From a virus, in IMG/VR virus record IMGVR_UViG_3300031918_000006, positions 51,599-115,598 of that record: a DNA stretch of 64,000 bases; one strand, 5' to 3'. A program made the translations under genes and the position numbers. This document shows positions 34,103 through 42,038 of the stretch, in pieces (within the stretch, counting starts at the first letter, position 1; each line of letters starts with the position of its first letter). A model generated the notes under the pieces. It was not told the origin of the DNA. It saw only the letters and a list, made by a program, of their open reading frames with translations, and did not search any database.

Positions 34103-36742
34103 TTAACAACATAAATCAGGGTAATCCTTTTCAAGTCTATCCCTTTTAATTTCAATAATTTCTTTAATCTCCATAGCTAATGCTGGAGTAATTTTTGAAG
34201 AATAGTCATTTAAACAACTAATCTCCGAGAACAACACTCCAAATACGGAGTCAAAGTCAAGAACCCATTCTAATTTATCTAGAATAGTTTTTTCGAAAAC
34301 TTCCACATGAATGTAGTCATCATCTCCAAACTTTTCAATACATAATTTAGTGGCTTCTTCTAATCCTTCATTCAAGATAGAAGTTTGTACACTAATGCTA
34401 TTATCAAGGAAAGTCTTCCAGGCAGCAGGTAAAACACCGAATGTCTTATCCCACCCATATACTTTGTTGAAGTCATTAATATACTTAGTAATTTCCTCAT
34501 AAGTAGTTTTTAAAGTAACACTATGTTCCTCTAATTTAGTAAAATATTTATTTCTACCATTAATCTTATGAGATATCATTCTTGCAGTAAAGATTTTCTT
34601 TAATTCAGGACACAAAGTTTTACCTTCGGCTCCAAATAAATATTTCTCCACATGTGTATAGGATCTAAAATGTTTTTCAATCTGTTTAGAGATTATACAT
34701 ACTCTAGGGTTTCCTTTAAATGGCGTAGAAGCGTCATCAGTAAATCTTTTATCTTCCCTACTAATAACATATAAGAAATGTAGTAGAGGTAAATCTTCTT
34801 TAGTCCCATAGACTATAGTATCTGTGCAATCTTGTAAATCTGAGAGTTTCATTTCAGTTTTTGATGAAATTAATTGGGTATCCCCTTCAATTCTGGGATA
34901 CTGTATTAGAATTTTTCCGTTGAGTTTTCTAAGTTTATTATAGTCTATTTTTTCAGCAGGGACTGTTAAGTCCACTATGTCTTCAGAAACAACTTCTTCA
35001 TCATCGGGATCAGCGTCTGCTTTAAAACCAGCAGGGACTACTATGTTTTCATATAAAGGAAGATTCTGATCTAAAATAACAGATAAGAAATATAAACCAT
35101 TTGTATAGCTTTTAATTCTTTCTTTTAATTTATCTTTATCCTCAACTATACTTAGTAGTTTCATTAATGGAACTTGATCTACAGCTTCTTCATAAGTAAT
35201 GGTCTTTTCCATGAAATCTTTAACGATTTTTTTGTACTCATCTCCACTTCCTTTAGATGCTTTTATAATCAAATTGATCTTATCATCTTTACAGATATAT
35301 GCAGATTTAAGTACTTCAGAATGACCTGTTTGTACATAAACCTTAGCTAATTGTAATATATTAGAGGTATTAACGTCTTCATATTTCAATTTATTTACAT
35401 AGTCTCTTTTAACTGAGCTATATTCTCTAACTTTTTTAAGAGACTTAGTTTCAATATAAGAAGAATTTATCATAGCTGATAAAGTCTGACTATATTTAAT
35501 CTTAGTGTCCTTATATTTAAGAGATAAAGAACTAAAACCAGTAAGACTGGCAAGATTCGAGAGAATCTTAAGTTCCTTAGAAGCTCCATTATTCATGGTA
35601 TTGATAGCTGCACAATTTTGTGCCCAATCTATAAAACCTAACTTAGATAAAGTATCATTTATCAGTTTTTCAGAGGTTTTAGCAAGATTATCATATTTCA
35701 TGAGAATACCTTCTTTTGTCTTAGTATCCCACACACAAGATTCTCTAGACGGAGTAACAGTGATGTCCTCCATGTTTACTTTCAAACCTAAAGAACCATA
35801 TTTTTGATCTAATTCTAATTCCTGGAAATCAATAAAACCATAACATACACCACCAATGATAAGATGGGGACGTGAATAGTAATGTTGCTCTGCAAGAATA
35901 TAGTCTTCTGTTTCTTGTAAGATTGTAGCTTGAAAATTAATATCTTCTACCCAATCGGTATGTTTTACTACAAATTTAAGTGGATTCTTAAAGTATAGTA
36001 GTTGAGACTTTACAGCATCAATATAGTCTCGTTTTTGATGTTTTTTAACATCCCAAGAAATTTCAACAAAATTCTTTGCCTCAGTTTTCTTGTAATAAAC
36101 CACATATCCATTACTAAATGTGATAGAATCATTTAAGGTTCCATCTAAGTTCCATTTAGAATAACAATTATCAATCTTATCTTTGTAGATAAGAAAGTGG
36201 AATTCTTTACCGTTATGTGCGGTTTTTAAAGTGTAATAATCAACTCCCGTAGCAAGAGGTGATTTACAACCTAACCCAAAGGTTCCTAATGTTTTAGTAC
36301 TTAATCTTTTAGTACTGTATGATATTTTAAAATATCCTTCTAGTCTTTTTCCTCCAAGACCTACGCCATTATCTTTAATAATGACTTTATCTCTAAGTTC
36401 TGAACCACCAGTTTCTACATAAGTCATGTAGACATTATCATCATTTGAAAGATACTTTGCATCATAGTAATCTTTATCAAATCTACTATCCCTATAAATA
36501 TCTCCTTCTCTTTCTACATAGAATTCACCCATTCTTTCTGGGTGAGCAAGGAGTATTTTAGCAATGTTTCTTTCCGTGATTGAATCAATTGCATTACTAC
36601 AACTTTCCCTCATAGAACTCTTTACGGGAAACTGATAGATATAAATCTGCACTGTATCCAATAACAGTGATATTCCGGCTTCATCTATTTCCTTTCGGTA
36701 ACCAGATGACCCTTCAGTTATTTCTTGATTTAATACTGACAT
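34103..36742 (-). CDS. rIIA-like GHKL ATPase
   Basis: 879 residues. The N-terminal GHKL (HSP90/gyrase/MutL) ATPase fold is clear. MRESCSNAIDS is the N-box, with an Asn for Mg2+ (Bergerat motif I). IIKDNGVGLGGKRLEG is the G1 box, and TKTLGTFGLGCKSPLA is the G2 loop. The long remainder has no recognised domain. It pairs with the rIIB-like gene 15 bases downstream. In phages of this class the pair is thought to act against host exclusion or to influence DNA topology/replication. Only the ATPase fold is sequence-supported here. Confidence 0.75.
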   Translation of the reverse strand: MSVLNQEITEGSSGYRKEIDEAGISLLLDTVQIYIYQFPVKSSMRESCSNAIDSITERNIAKILLAHPERMGEFYVEREGDIYRDSRFDKDYYDAKYLSNDDNVYMTYVETGGSELRDKVIIKDNGVGLGGKRLEGYFKISYSTKRLSTKTLGTFGLGCKSPLATGVDYYTLKTAHNGKEFHFLIYKDKIDNCYSKWNLDGTLNDSITFSNGYVVYYKKTEAKNFVEISWDVKKHQKRDYIDAVKSQLLYFKNPLKFVVKHTDWVEDINFQATILQETEDYILAEQHYYSRPHLIIGGVCYGFIDFQELELDQKYGSLGLKVNMEDITVTPSRESCVWDTKTKEGILMKYDNLAKTSEKLINDTLSKLGFIDWAQNCAAINTMNNGASKELKILSNLASLTGFSSLSLKYKDTKIKYSQTLSAMINSSYIETKSLKKVREYSSVKRDYVNKLKYEDVNTSNILQLAKVYVQTGHSEVLKSAYICKDDKINLIIKASKGSGDEYKKIVKDFMEKTITYEEAVDQVPLMKLLSIVEDKDKLKERIKSYTNGLYFLSVILDQNLPLYENIVVPAGFKADADPDDEEVVSEDIVDLTVPAEKIDYNKLRKLNGKILIQYPRIEGDTQLISSKTEMKLSDLQDCTDTIVYGTKEDLPLLHFLYVISREDKRFTDDASTPFKGNPRVCIISKQIEKHFRSYTHVEKYLFGAEGKTLCPELKKIFTARMISHKINGRNKYFTKLEEHSVTLKTTYEEITKYINDFNKVYGWDKTFGVLPAAWKTFLDNSISVQTSILNEGLEEATKLCIEKFGDDDYIHVEVFEKTILDKLEWVLDFDSVFGVLFSEISCLNDYSSKITPALAMEIKEIIEIKRDRLEKDYPDLCC

Positions 36743-36770
36743 TCTTTATTTTTAATCTTAATTCTTATTC

Positions 36771-37028
36771 TTATCTTATTTTTTCTATTAAGTCCATAGG
36801 CACTTCTTTAACAGGAGCTTTTCTCATAGTTTCTATTATATCTAAAGTAGATATTGTATACTTTTGTAAATCACATACAGAATAATCCATATTATTATAA
36901 CTTCTATAATTTATTCTAAATAAACAAAGTACTCCTCCTCTTTCTACTAAAATATATTCTATTCTCCCATCAGTACCTTTTGAGGAATTAATTATTTGCT
37001 CGGGTCTACAATTACCATATAAAAACAT
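36771..37028 (-). CDS. hypothetical protein
   Basis: 85 residues, alpha/beta (EYILVERGGVLCLFRINYRSYN), basic N-terminus. It starts on the last base of the dNTP-PPase/HAD gene, so it is coupled to it. Nothing diagnostic. Confidence 0.5.
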   Translation of the reverse strand: MFLYGNCRPEQIINSSKGTDGRIEYILVERGGVLCLFRINYRSYNNMDYSVCDLQKYTISTLDIIETMRKAPVKEVPMDLIEKIR

Positions 37029-37837
37029 TAAAATCCATCTAAATTAAATAGTCTTCTTGCTCCTACGTCAAATTGCTTATTAGCAGGGGTATCCATTAAA
37101 TAACCAGTAATTCCAATACTTTCAGCCTCAATCATATTGTCTAGTTTATCATCAATTAAGATGTTTGCACCAGATTTCTTTAAAGATTCTTTCTTTGATT
37201 CTCCCCATGGAACCACATAAATAGGTCTACAAGGTAAATTATTTTTCTCTAAAGATTCTTTAATCCATTCGATTGGAATGGAACGAGCTGTGATATAACA
37301 ATGAGGAACAAATTTAGGAAAATGCTTTACCGGCAAGTTAACCCAAAAATCTTTATCACTCTCTAATTCTTTAAGTTGTGCTGATGTAGCATAACTAAAA
37401 TCCCACCACATTATGCTCTCTTTGATGCCATATCTTTCTGCAAATGCAGGACTCCAATCAAAAATGCAATCATCTAAATCAAGGGCAACCTTTTTATTGT
37501 ATTTTTCCCATGCTTTAGGCCTATTATCCAACTCAGGATGAGTTTTATAATATTCTTTGATGAATGCGGCATTTGTAAGTACATGATCTATATGTAATAA
37601 ACCACTTTCTTTGTCAAAATCTTCTCCTCCTCTGAATGCTTCAAAATGTCTAAATAGACTTGCTGCAACAGATTCCCAGGATAATCCTTTTTCCCAATTT
37701 CTTACTCCTCCTTCTGCACTATATTTAGCATCACCATAAGTTAAAACTTCTGCTAATCCTTTTAAAGCGGAGGTCGGTATTAAATCATACCGTAATTTGT
37801 TTTTATTAAAGCGTAATGCTTTAGGTTTTTCTTCCAT
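37028..37837 (-). CDS. fusion: dATP/dGTP diphosphohydrolase-like domain + HAD nucleotidase domain
   Basis: 269 residues. Residues 1-105 match the phage DUF5664-type dATP/dGTP diphosphohydrolase domain: ALRFNKNKLRYDLIPTSALKGLAEVLTYG, KYSAEGGVRNWEKGL, and then ESVAASLFRHFEAFRGGEDFD and LLHIDHVLTNAAFI, an all-alpha fold with Glu/His/Asp metal ligands. Residues ~115-269 are a HAD domain: KVALDLDDCIFDWSP (DxDxx motif I) and CYITARS, then ILIDDKLDN (motif III/IV Asp pair), similar to 5'(3')-deoxyribonucleotidases. One polypeptide would therefore remove pyrophosphate and then phosphate from nucleotides. In phages the first family is linked to dNTP-pool control. The fusion is unusual but both halves are well supported. 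Confidence 0.75.
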   Translation of the reverse strand: MEEKPKALRFNKNKLRYDLIPTSALKGLAEVLTYGDAKYSAEGGVRNWEKGLSWESVAASLFRHFEAFRGGEDFDKESGLLHIDHVLTNAAFIKEYYKTHPELDNRPKAWEKYNKKVALDLDDCIFDWSPAFAERYGIKESIMWWDFSYATSAQLKELESDKDFWVNLPVKHFPKFVPHCYITARSIPIEWIKESLEKNNLPCRPIYVVPWGESKKESLKKSGANILIDDKLDNMIEAESIGITGYLMDTPANKQFDVGARRLFNLDGF

Positions 37838-38133
37838 TATTTCTTTTTTAATCTGCCCCAGATAACTACATCACACGGATAGTAATTAGCTGATACTCTT
37901 TTACGACAATCTTTAAATTGCCATTTATCCCAAGTCTTTGACTTAAATTTATGGAAAGTGGTTAATGTAAACATACAAATATCACTAGGCAATCCAATAC
38001 GAGGTACTCCTCGTGTAGTTTCATCTGAACTTTGTAATACAATCCAAACTTCTTCCTTATCTTCTGGTAATTTTACAAAAGGATTATAAAATTCCATAGT
38101 AATAAGATCCATTTTTACAGTTGTATCTATCAT
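37837..38133 (-). CDS. small phage protein, paralogous family member (WGRL tail) 1
   Basis: 98 residues. Shares a pattern with the genes at 38138-38392, 38389-38676 and 39386-39700: an N-terminal acidic or Asn-containing 'LPE/P..E-V' segment, a central beta region, and a C-terminal Trp-Gly-Arg/Gln-Leu (here VIWGRLKKK). This resembles the DUF551-type phage proteins, whose C-terminus is a Trp-x-x-Leu. It starts on the last base of the fusion gene. Function unknown. Confidence 0.55.
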   Translation of the reverse strand: MIDTTVKMDLITMEFYNPFVKLPEDKEEVWIVLQSSDETTRGVPRIGLPSDICMFTLTTFHKFKSKTWDKWQFKDCRKRVSANYYPCDVVIWGRLKKK

Positions 38134-38137
38134 AATT

Positions 38138-38392
38138 TTATTTCTTTTTTAATCTACCCCAACATTTAATATCGGCTTTTCTATAATCCTTATAACCATA
38201 TTCTCCAATTTCTGCAAATCTGGGAGGAGTTTTTTTGTAAATATGTGCTTTACATACTGTAATTTCTTCTTGAAATCTAGGATAACGAGAAGAAGCTCCT
38301 TCTTTAATTACCATGATTACTTGTTCTTGATTTTCTGGGAGTTCTTCATTAATATCAAAAAATTCCATTTCAACTCCATCAAATATTTTCAT
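38138..38392 (-). CDS. small phage protein, paralogous family member (WGRL tail) 2
   Basis: 84 residues. FDINEELPENQEQVIMVIKEG and the C-terminal KCWGRLKKK match the neighbouring paralogues. The C-terminal six residues are identical to those of the 37837-38133 protein. Probably a tandem duplication. Confidence 0.55.
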   Translation of the reverse strand: MKIFDGVEMEFFDINEELPENQEQVIMVIKEGASSRYPRFQEEITVCKAHIYKKTPPRFAEIGEYGYKDYRKADIKCWGRLKKK

Positions 38393-38676
38393 GGTTTAAG
38401 TCTCCCCCAACAGACTATGTCATCGGCTATGTGTTGCTCATGACGACTTCCAGTTGCATCAAAGAATACTATTCTCTCTTTTTTATAAATTTTAGTTCTA
38501 CAAACTCTTAAAAGAGAAAATGGATTATTTCCAATTGTATAGATATGCCCTCTAACACCTGTCCAAGTTTTTGCAGGAGATTCTTGTTTTAAAACCAATA
38601 AAACAAACTCACCCTGATTAGGATGATCAGTTTTAATATCAAACATTTCTATATTTACTGTGGGAAATATTATCAT
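38389..38676 (-). CDS. small phage protein, paralogous family member (WGRL tail) 3
   Basis: 95 residues. FDIKTDHPNQGEFVLLVLK corresponds to the LPENQE-VxxV segment of its neighbours. KIYKKERIVFFDA and the C-terminal CWGRLKP match member 2 (HIYKKTPPRF, CWGRLKKK). The N-terminal MIIFPTVNIEMFDI is close to MKIFDGVEMEFFDI of member 2. It overlaps member 2 by 4 bases. Confidence 0.55.
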   Translation of the reverse strand: MIIFPTVNIEMFDIKTDHPNQGEFVLLVLKQESPAKTWTGVRGHIYTIGNNPFSLLRVCRTKIYKKERIVFFDATGSRHEQHIADDIVCWGRLKP

Positions 38677-38927
38677 TTCTTCAACTTTATATTAAAGTGC
38701 TTCATGAATGCAGAGGCAACTGCATTTCTCCCAAACGCATCATTAGCTGTCATTTTGCTAATAGTTCTCTTATCAGTGCCATAAGTAAGAATCGTTAATT
38801 CTTCTTGACTTAATTCAAAAGTATCTCCAAAAAATTCTTCTATAGAAGGCCCTTTGAAGTTCTTTATTTCCTCTATTTGAGCTTTTACATAATCTTCAGC
38901 ACTTGTAATTTCTTTATTCTTTGCCAT
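38673..38927 (-). CDS. hypothetical protein
   Basis: 84 residues, alpha-helical and charged. EDYVKAQIEEIKNFKGPSIEEFFGDTFELSQEELTIL looks like one long helix and a helix-turn-helix. TISKMTANDAFGRNAVASAF resembles a helix with an Asn/Arg face. It overlaps the flanking genes on both sides. No family known. Confidence 0.5.
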   Translation of the reverse strand: MAKNKEITSAEDYVKAQIEEIKNFKGPSIEEFFGDTFELSQEELTILTYGTDKRTISKMTANDAFGRNAVASAFMKHFNIKLKK

Positions 38928-39411
38928 CTTGTTTTAAAATTAATTTAACAGTTTGATCGACTTGTAAATGATTTTTAGGCATGTATAATGTATAATCTAA
39001 TTGTTTTTGATTTAAATATCTTTTAAATAATTTAAATCTCATATTAAACACATCAGTTTGTACCCCTTTTGTTTCTATAATCCAATCTTTTCCTACAAAA
39101 TCTGGAGTATATTTTATGCTTTGTAAATTTTGTGACTTGGGTCTTAACAAATTTCCCATTCGTTTATCTGCTTCATATGAAACATTTTCACTCTTAAAAC
39201 CCTCTATTAATACGTAGGTTGTGGGTTCATATTTAAAGTCTATCTCAGCTTTTTGTAAAGCTTTGTAACAATACACTTCTAAACTACTTTGAAATTTAAC
39301 TCCATCATACTCAGATTTTACTGATCTAGCTTTACGTGGAACCTTTACTTTAGGCACTTTAATTACCTTAGGTTTTGGATCCTTTTTAATTCTTACTTTC
39401 TTCATTATCAA
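38914..39411 (-). CDS. PD-(D/E)XK nuclease, DUF1064 / T7 endonuclease I-like
   Basis: 165 residues. A basic N-terminus (KKVRIKKDPKPKVIKVPKVK) is followed by GVKFQSSLEVYCYKALQKAEI (a helix with the first conserved Glu), DFKYEPTTYVL, IKYTPDFVGKDWIIETKGVQ (TPDF with catalytic Asp, then the E-x-K of ETKG), and a final helix with FKLFKRYLN. This is the layout of the DUF1064/T7 endonuclease I-like phage enzymes, which can resolve branched DNA or cut at specific structures. It may be the phage's junction-resolving nuclease. Family membership is secure at the fold level. The substrate is inferred. Confidence 0.7.
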   Translation of the reverse strand: MIMKKVRIKKDPKPKVIKVPKVKVPRKARSVKSEYDGVKFQSSLEVYCYKALQKAEIDFKYEPTTYVLIEGFKSENVSYEADKRMGNLLRPKSQNLQSIKYTPDFVGKDWIIETKGVQTDVFNMRFKLFKRYLNQKQLDYTLYMPKNHLQVDQTVKLILKQDGKE

Positions 39412-39700
39412 AATTTAGATAATGCAGTTGTCCCCAATAAGCTACTTTGTCTATTGGTATTTTAACTACAGTCTTCTTGCCTGAATATACAAAATAAGGT
39501 GGACCACTTCTGTATTTTTTTAAGTAACCACTAAATATCCTACCATAATCTAAGAAGTTTTGAGTTTTTTTATCTAAGACCACAAAGGACTCATATGTTA
39601 TAAACACAATTTGTCCATTAGGTCTAGGTAACATTTCCGAAGTCTTATAAAAATCTAAATTTAAGTTTTTTTTTATTTCTGATAAATCTAATTTATCCAT
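39386..39700 (-). CDS. small phage protein, paralogous family member (WGQL variant) 4
   Basis: 104 residues. EMLPRPNGQIVFITYES aligns with the LPEN-E-V segment of the 37837-38676 genes. The later part is KVAYWGQLHYLNF, a WGQL version of the WGRL tail with an extra C-terminal extension. A separated fourth member of the family, overlapping the DUF1064 gene by 26 bases. Function unknown. Confidence 0.5.
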   Translation of the reverse strand: MDKLDLSEIKKNLNLDFYKTSEMLPRPNGQIVFITYESFVVLDKKTQNFLDYGRIFSGYLKKYRSGPPYFVYSGKKTVVKIPIDKVAYWGQLHYLNFDNEESKN

Positions 39701-40781
39701 TCTTTTCTAATTTTGTATGTTTAGTTTCCCAAACATCGTGTTTTTTATAGTGGTAGTCTAACTTTCCACTTTGTATCATTGCATCTAAATTATCTAAAAA
39801 TAACTTAGTTTTCTCTCTTCCATGTTTCTTATGAAAATCAGAAATATCTTTTGATTTATAATTACTTGGAATCCAATAGAATAATGCCTTATACATTTTT
39901 CTAAGAGTGCTCATAGCCTTCATACCAGCTCTATCTGGATCATACCAAAAAACCACATGTGTAAATCTTTTTTGTAAAGCTTCTACTTGTTCTTTTTTTA
40001 AATATGAATTTTCAGATTGTGCTGAGATTGCATAAAATCCTAATCCTCTTAAAGTTAAAATATCTTTCATAGATTTAGTAACTATCACTAATTCTCCTTT
40101 TTTAGGTAATAAGTGAAGTCCCTGTAATTTAGAAGTATTTAATAAAAATCTGTATTTTATCTTAGATGGAAAATAAATCTTCCACAATTCTCTATTATCT
40201 TCATGCCCTAAAAAATATCCATAAATTGGACATTTATCAGTAGAAAAATAAGAGGGGATATTGTTAAGAAATACACTTTTTATAGAATAAACTCTTCCTT
40301 CTTTTAGTAACTCTTTTGTTACACCAAAACTATTCCACCATTCAAGTTCTTTTTCACTAAAATCTTTTACCTCAACTTTGATATCACAAGGTTCCTTATT
40401 ATCAATAATTTCTCCTGTATAAACACACCTTGGATCACTTTTGGCAACATCTGGTATATCACATATTCTGAAATCATTAGCAATTATTTGTAAAGCTTTG
40501 TGATAAGTGCATTTATTTAAATACATTACCACATCGATAAAATTGAAATTAGTACCACTTCCAAAATCTTTATAACGTAAACCTGCCTTATCACTTCTAT
40601 AGAAGCTACAAGTTTCTCTGTGATCTACTCTTAGAGTAGATTTAAATAATTTTTTGGTGACTGGAACTCCCAGATAAAAACTCATGTATTGTTCTTCTGG
40701 GTATTTCTTCAGTAAAAGTTCTTTGGTTATTTCTGGTTGTATTAAAAACATTTTTTTGATTTTTTGCACAAAATAGAACAT
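39693..40781 (-). CDS. DNA primase with TOPRIM domain
   Basis: 362 residues from the ATG at 40781. An ATG at 40751 (MFLIQPEI) is an alternative. The N-terminal ~110 residues have the CHC2-like arrangement (ETCSFYRSDKAGLRYKDFGSGTNFNFIDVVMYL) but have lost the zinc cysteines. The TOPRIM domain follows: ELVIVTKSMKDILTLRGLGFYAIS, then VVFWYDPDRAGMKA with the conserved D-x-D, and SKDISDFHKKHG. The usual first catalytic Glu of TOPRIM (xxEGxxD) is replaced by Lys (TKSMKD), as in several related phage primases. It synthesises RNA primers for replication. A terminator lies 53 bases upstream, so this gene probably heads a transcript. Family call is strong. Confidence 0.85.
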   Translation of the reverse strand: MFYFVQKIKKMFLIQPEITKELLLKKYPEEQYMSFYLGVPVTKKLFKSTLRVDHRETCSFYRSDKAGLRYKDFGSGTNFNFIDVVMYLNKCTYHKALQIIANDFRICDIPDVAKSDPRCVYTGEIIDNKEPCDIKVEVKDFSEKELEWWNSFGVTKELLKEGRVYSIKSVFLNNIPSYFSTDKCPIYGYFLGHEDNRELWKIYFPSKIKYRFLLNTSKLQGLHLLPKKGELVIVTKSMKDILTLRGLGFYAISAQSENSYLKKEQVEALQKRFTHVVFWYDPDRAGMKAMSTLRKMYKALFYWIPSNYKSKDISDFHKKHGREKTKLFLDNLDAMIQSGKLDYHYKKHDVWETKHTKLEKNG

Positions 40782-40833
40782 TGTTTAATAAACAATCTTC
40801 ACAATGATCATTTGGGTAGTACATTTTAAAATA

Positions 40834-40853
40834 AAGGGGGTTTCCCCCCTTTT
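40834..40853. terminator. intrinsic terminator (bidirectional) after the 40855-41526 gene
   Basis: AAAGGGGG (40834-40841) pairs with CCCCCTTT (40846-40853) around a short loop of about four bases, with a U-run possible on either strand. It sits between the stop of the upstream - strand gene and the primase. Confidence 0.85.
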
Positions 40854-40854
40854 A

Positions 40855-41526
40855 TTATAAATCCGTTAAACTGTCCATTTTTAAATTACTGGGTGAACTT
40901 TTAGGAACATCCAGTCCTTCTAATTCAGCAACAGGTTGTCTAGGCATACTTGTTGGAGTTGCTTGAACAAAATTAGCAATTCTCTTCATCTCCTTATCGG
41001 TAAAACCTAAATTTGTACCAACATAAGTAGATGTTCTATAAACTACTTTTTCCTTATTAATTGCTAATGGGAAGCCAGGAAATTTAGCTGCACCATTCTT
41101 GTCTTTATCTAACTTGATTTGGATCTTAGCTCCTACGAAGTCTTTGGTAGAATCTACGAAAATGTTTCTCATATCTTCCCAACTCTTAATAGTTAAAACT
41201 TTAGTTCCATCTGTGATTTCTTTGTATAATACAGGATTAACTGCAGCAATAAGCTGTTTGAAATAGTCTTGAATTACCTCAGCGTTAGAAGGATTTTCTC
41301 CAAATTGGGAAGTAGTCCTTTTATAACCTTCTGGTTTTGGCTCAAAAATAGTATCTCTAAATTGTCCATGTTCGTTCTCGAACTTCACAACTATTACTTT
41401 AAATTCACCATTTTTATAATCTGCTTTTTCAACTCCTTTAAATTCAACATCATGAATCTTAAAGCCCTCTAATAGGGGTTTGCTTGTGCTTACATTTACA
41501 CTGTTATCAATACTAAATCCGTTCAT
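40855..41526 (-). CDS. replication-block protein, possible ssDNA-binding protein
   Basis: 223 residues. The first two thirds is beta-strand rich (FKIHDVEFKGVEKADYKNGEFKVIVVKFENEHG, then DFVGAKIQIKLDKDKNGAAKFPGF). The region after ~190 is Pro/Ser-rich and low complexity and ends in the acidic-hydrophobic LKMDSLTDL, a plausible SSB-like protein-interaction tail. It lies between the primase and the RecA-like ATPase, where an SSB would be expected. The OB-fold cannot be proven by eye, so the SSB suggestion is tentative. It ends in a strong terminator. Confidence 0.5.
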   Translation of the reverse strand: MNGFSIDNSVNVSTSKPLLEGFKIHDVEFKGVEKADYKNGEFKVIVVKFENEHGQFRDTIFEPKPEGYKRTTSQFGENPSNAEVIQDYFKQLIAAVNPVLYKEITDGTKVLTIKSWEDMRNIFVDSTKDFVGAKIQIKLDKDKNGAAKFPGFPLAINKEKVVYRTSTYVGTNLGFTDKEMKRIANFVQATPTSMPRQPVAELEGLDVPKSSPSNLKMDSLTDL

Positions 41527-41528
41527 TC

Positions 41529-42038
41529 TTACTTAATTATAAATTTTCCTATATTCAACTCTAAATCATCCCCTATATTAGTAGAATGTTCTAAAGTCTC
41601 TAGTGTTACTGCAGGTACAGATCCTTTAACTAATGACTGTCCTATTAATTTTACGCTGCCGTCTCCCATGTCTTTTACATCGAATATTTCCCCGTGTTTT
41701 AATAAGCTATCTCGTTGATCTCCCCTAAATGACACTGTAGATGCCTTTGTGAGTTTATTACCATTTCCTTCTTCATTGAAGACTTTAGCCGGAGCTAAGA
41801 AAGGTACGATAAACTCTCCATCATCTTTATATCTAACCACTAATCTATCCCCTTCCTTAACTTTTAAAAGTTCAGTAAGTCTGGGAGTTAATAGTAATTT
41901 GTTTGTGTCGAGTGTTACTTGTAACGCCTCGTTTATCTCAATTTGTTTTTTATTCTTTGTAGGTGTTTTGACAGAATCACCAACAGTGACCGATACAACC
42001 TCTTGGTTGATCGGATCAAAGTCAATTATAATCTTCAT
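41529..42038 (-). CDS. hypothetical protein of the recombination block
   Basis: 169 residues from the ATG at 42038, which overlaps the RecA-like stop as TAATG (a longer frame to 42074 would run into that gene). Beta-rich throughout, with MKIIIDFDPINQEVVSVTV at the N-terminus. The middle is an 'LLLTPRLTELLKVKEGDRLVVRYKDDGEF' segment typical of a small beta-barrel domain. It is translationally coupled to the RecA-like ATPase and could be its partner. Function unknown. Confidence 0.6.
   Translation of the reverse strand: MKIIIDFDPINQEVVSVTVGDSVKTPTKNKKQIEINEALQVTLDTNKLLLTPRLTELLKVKEGDRLVVRYKDDGEFIVPFLAPAKVFNEEGNGNKLTKASTVSFRGDQRDSLLKHGEIFDVKDMGDGSVKLIGQSLVKGSVPAVTLETLEHSTNIGDDLELNIGKFIIK

Noticed and set aside
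40642-40824. 60-residue Cys-rich ORF upstream of the primase
   Set aside because: About 140 of its 183 bases lie within the primase in another frame, and only a short N-terminal stretch is unique. It is kept as a finding but not as an annotated gene.
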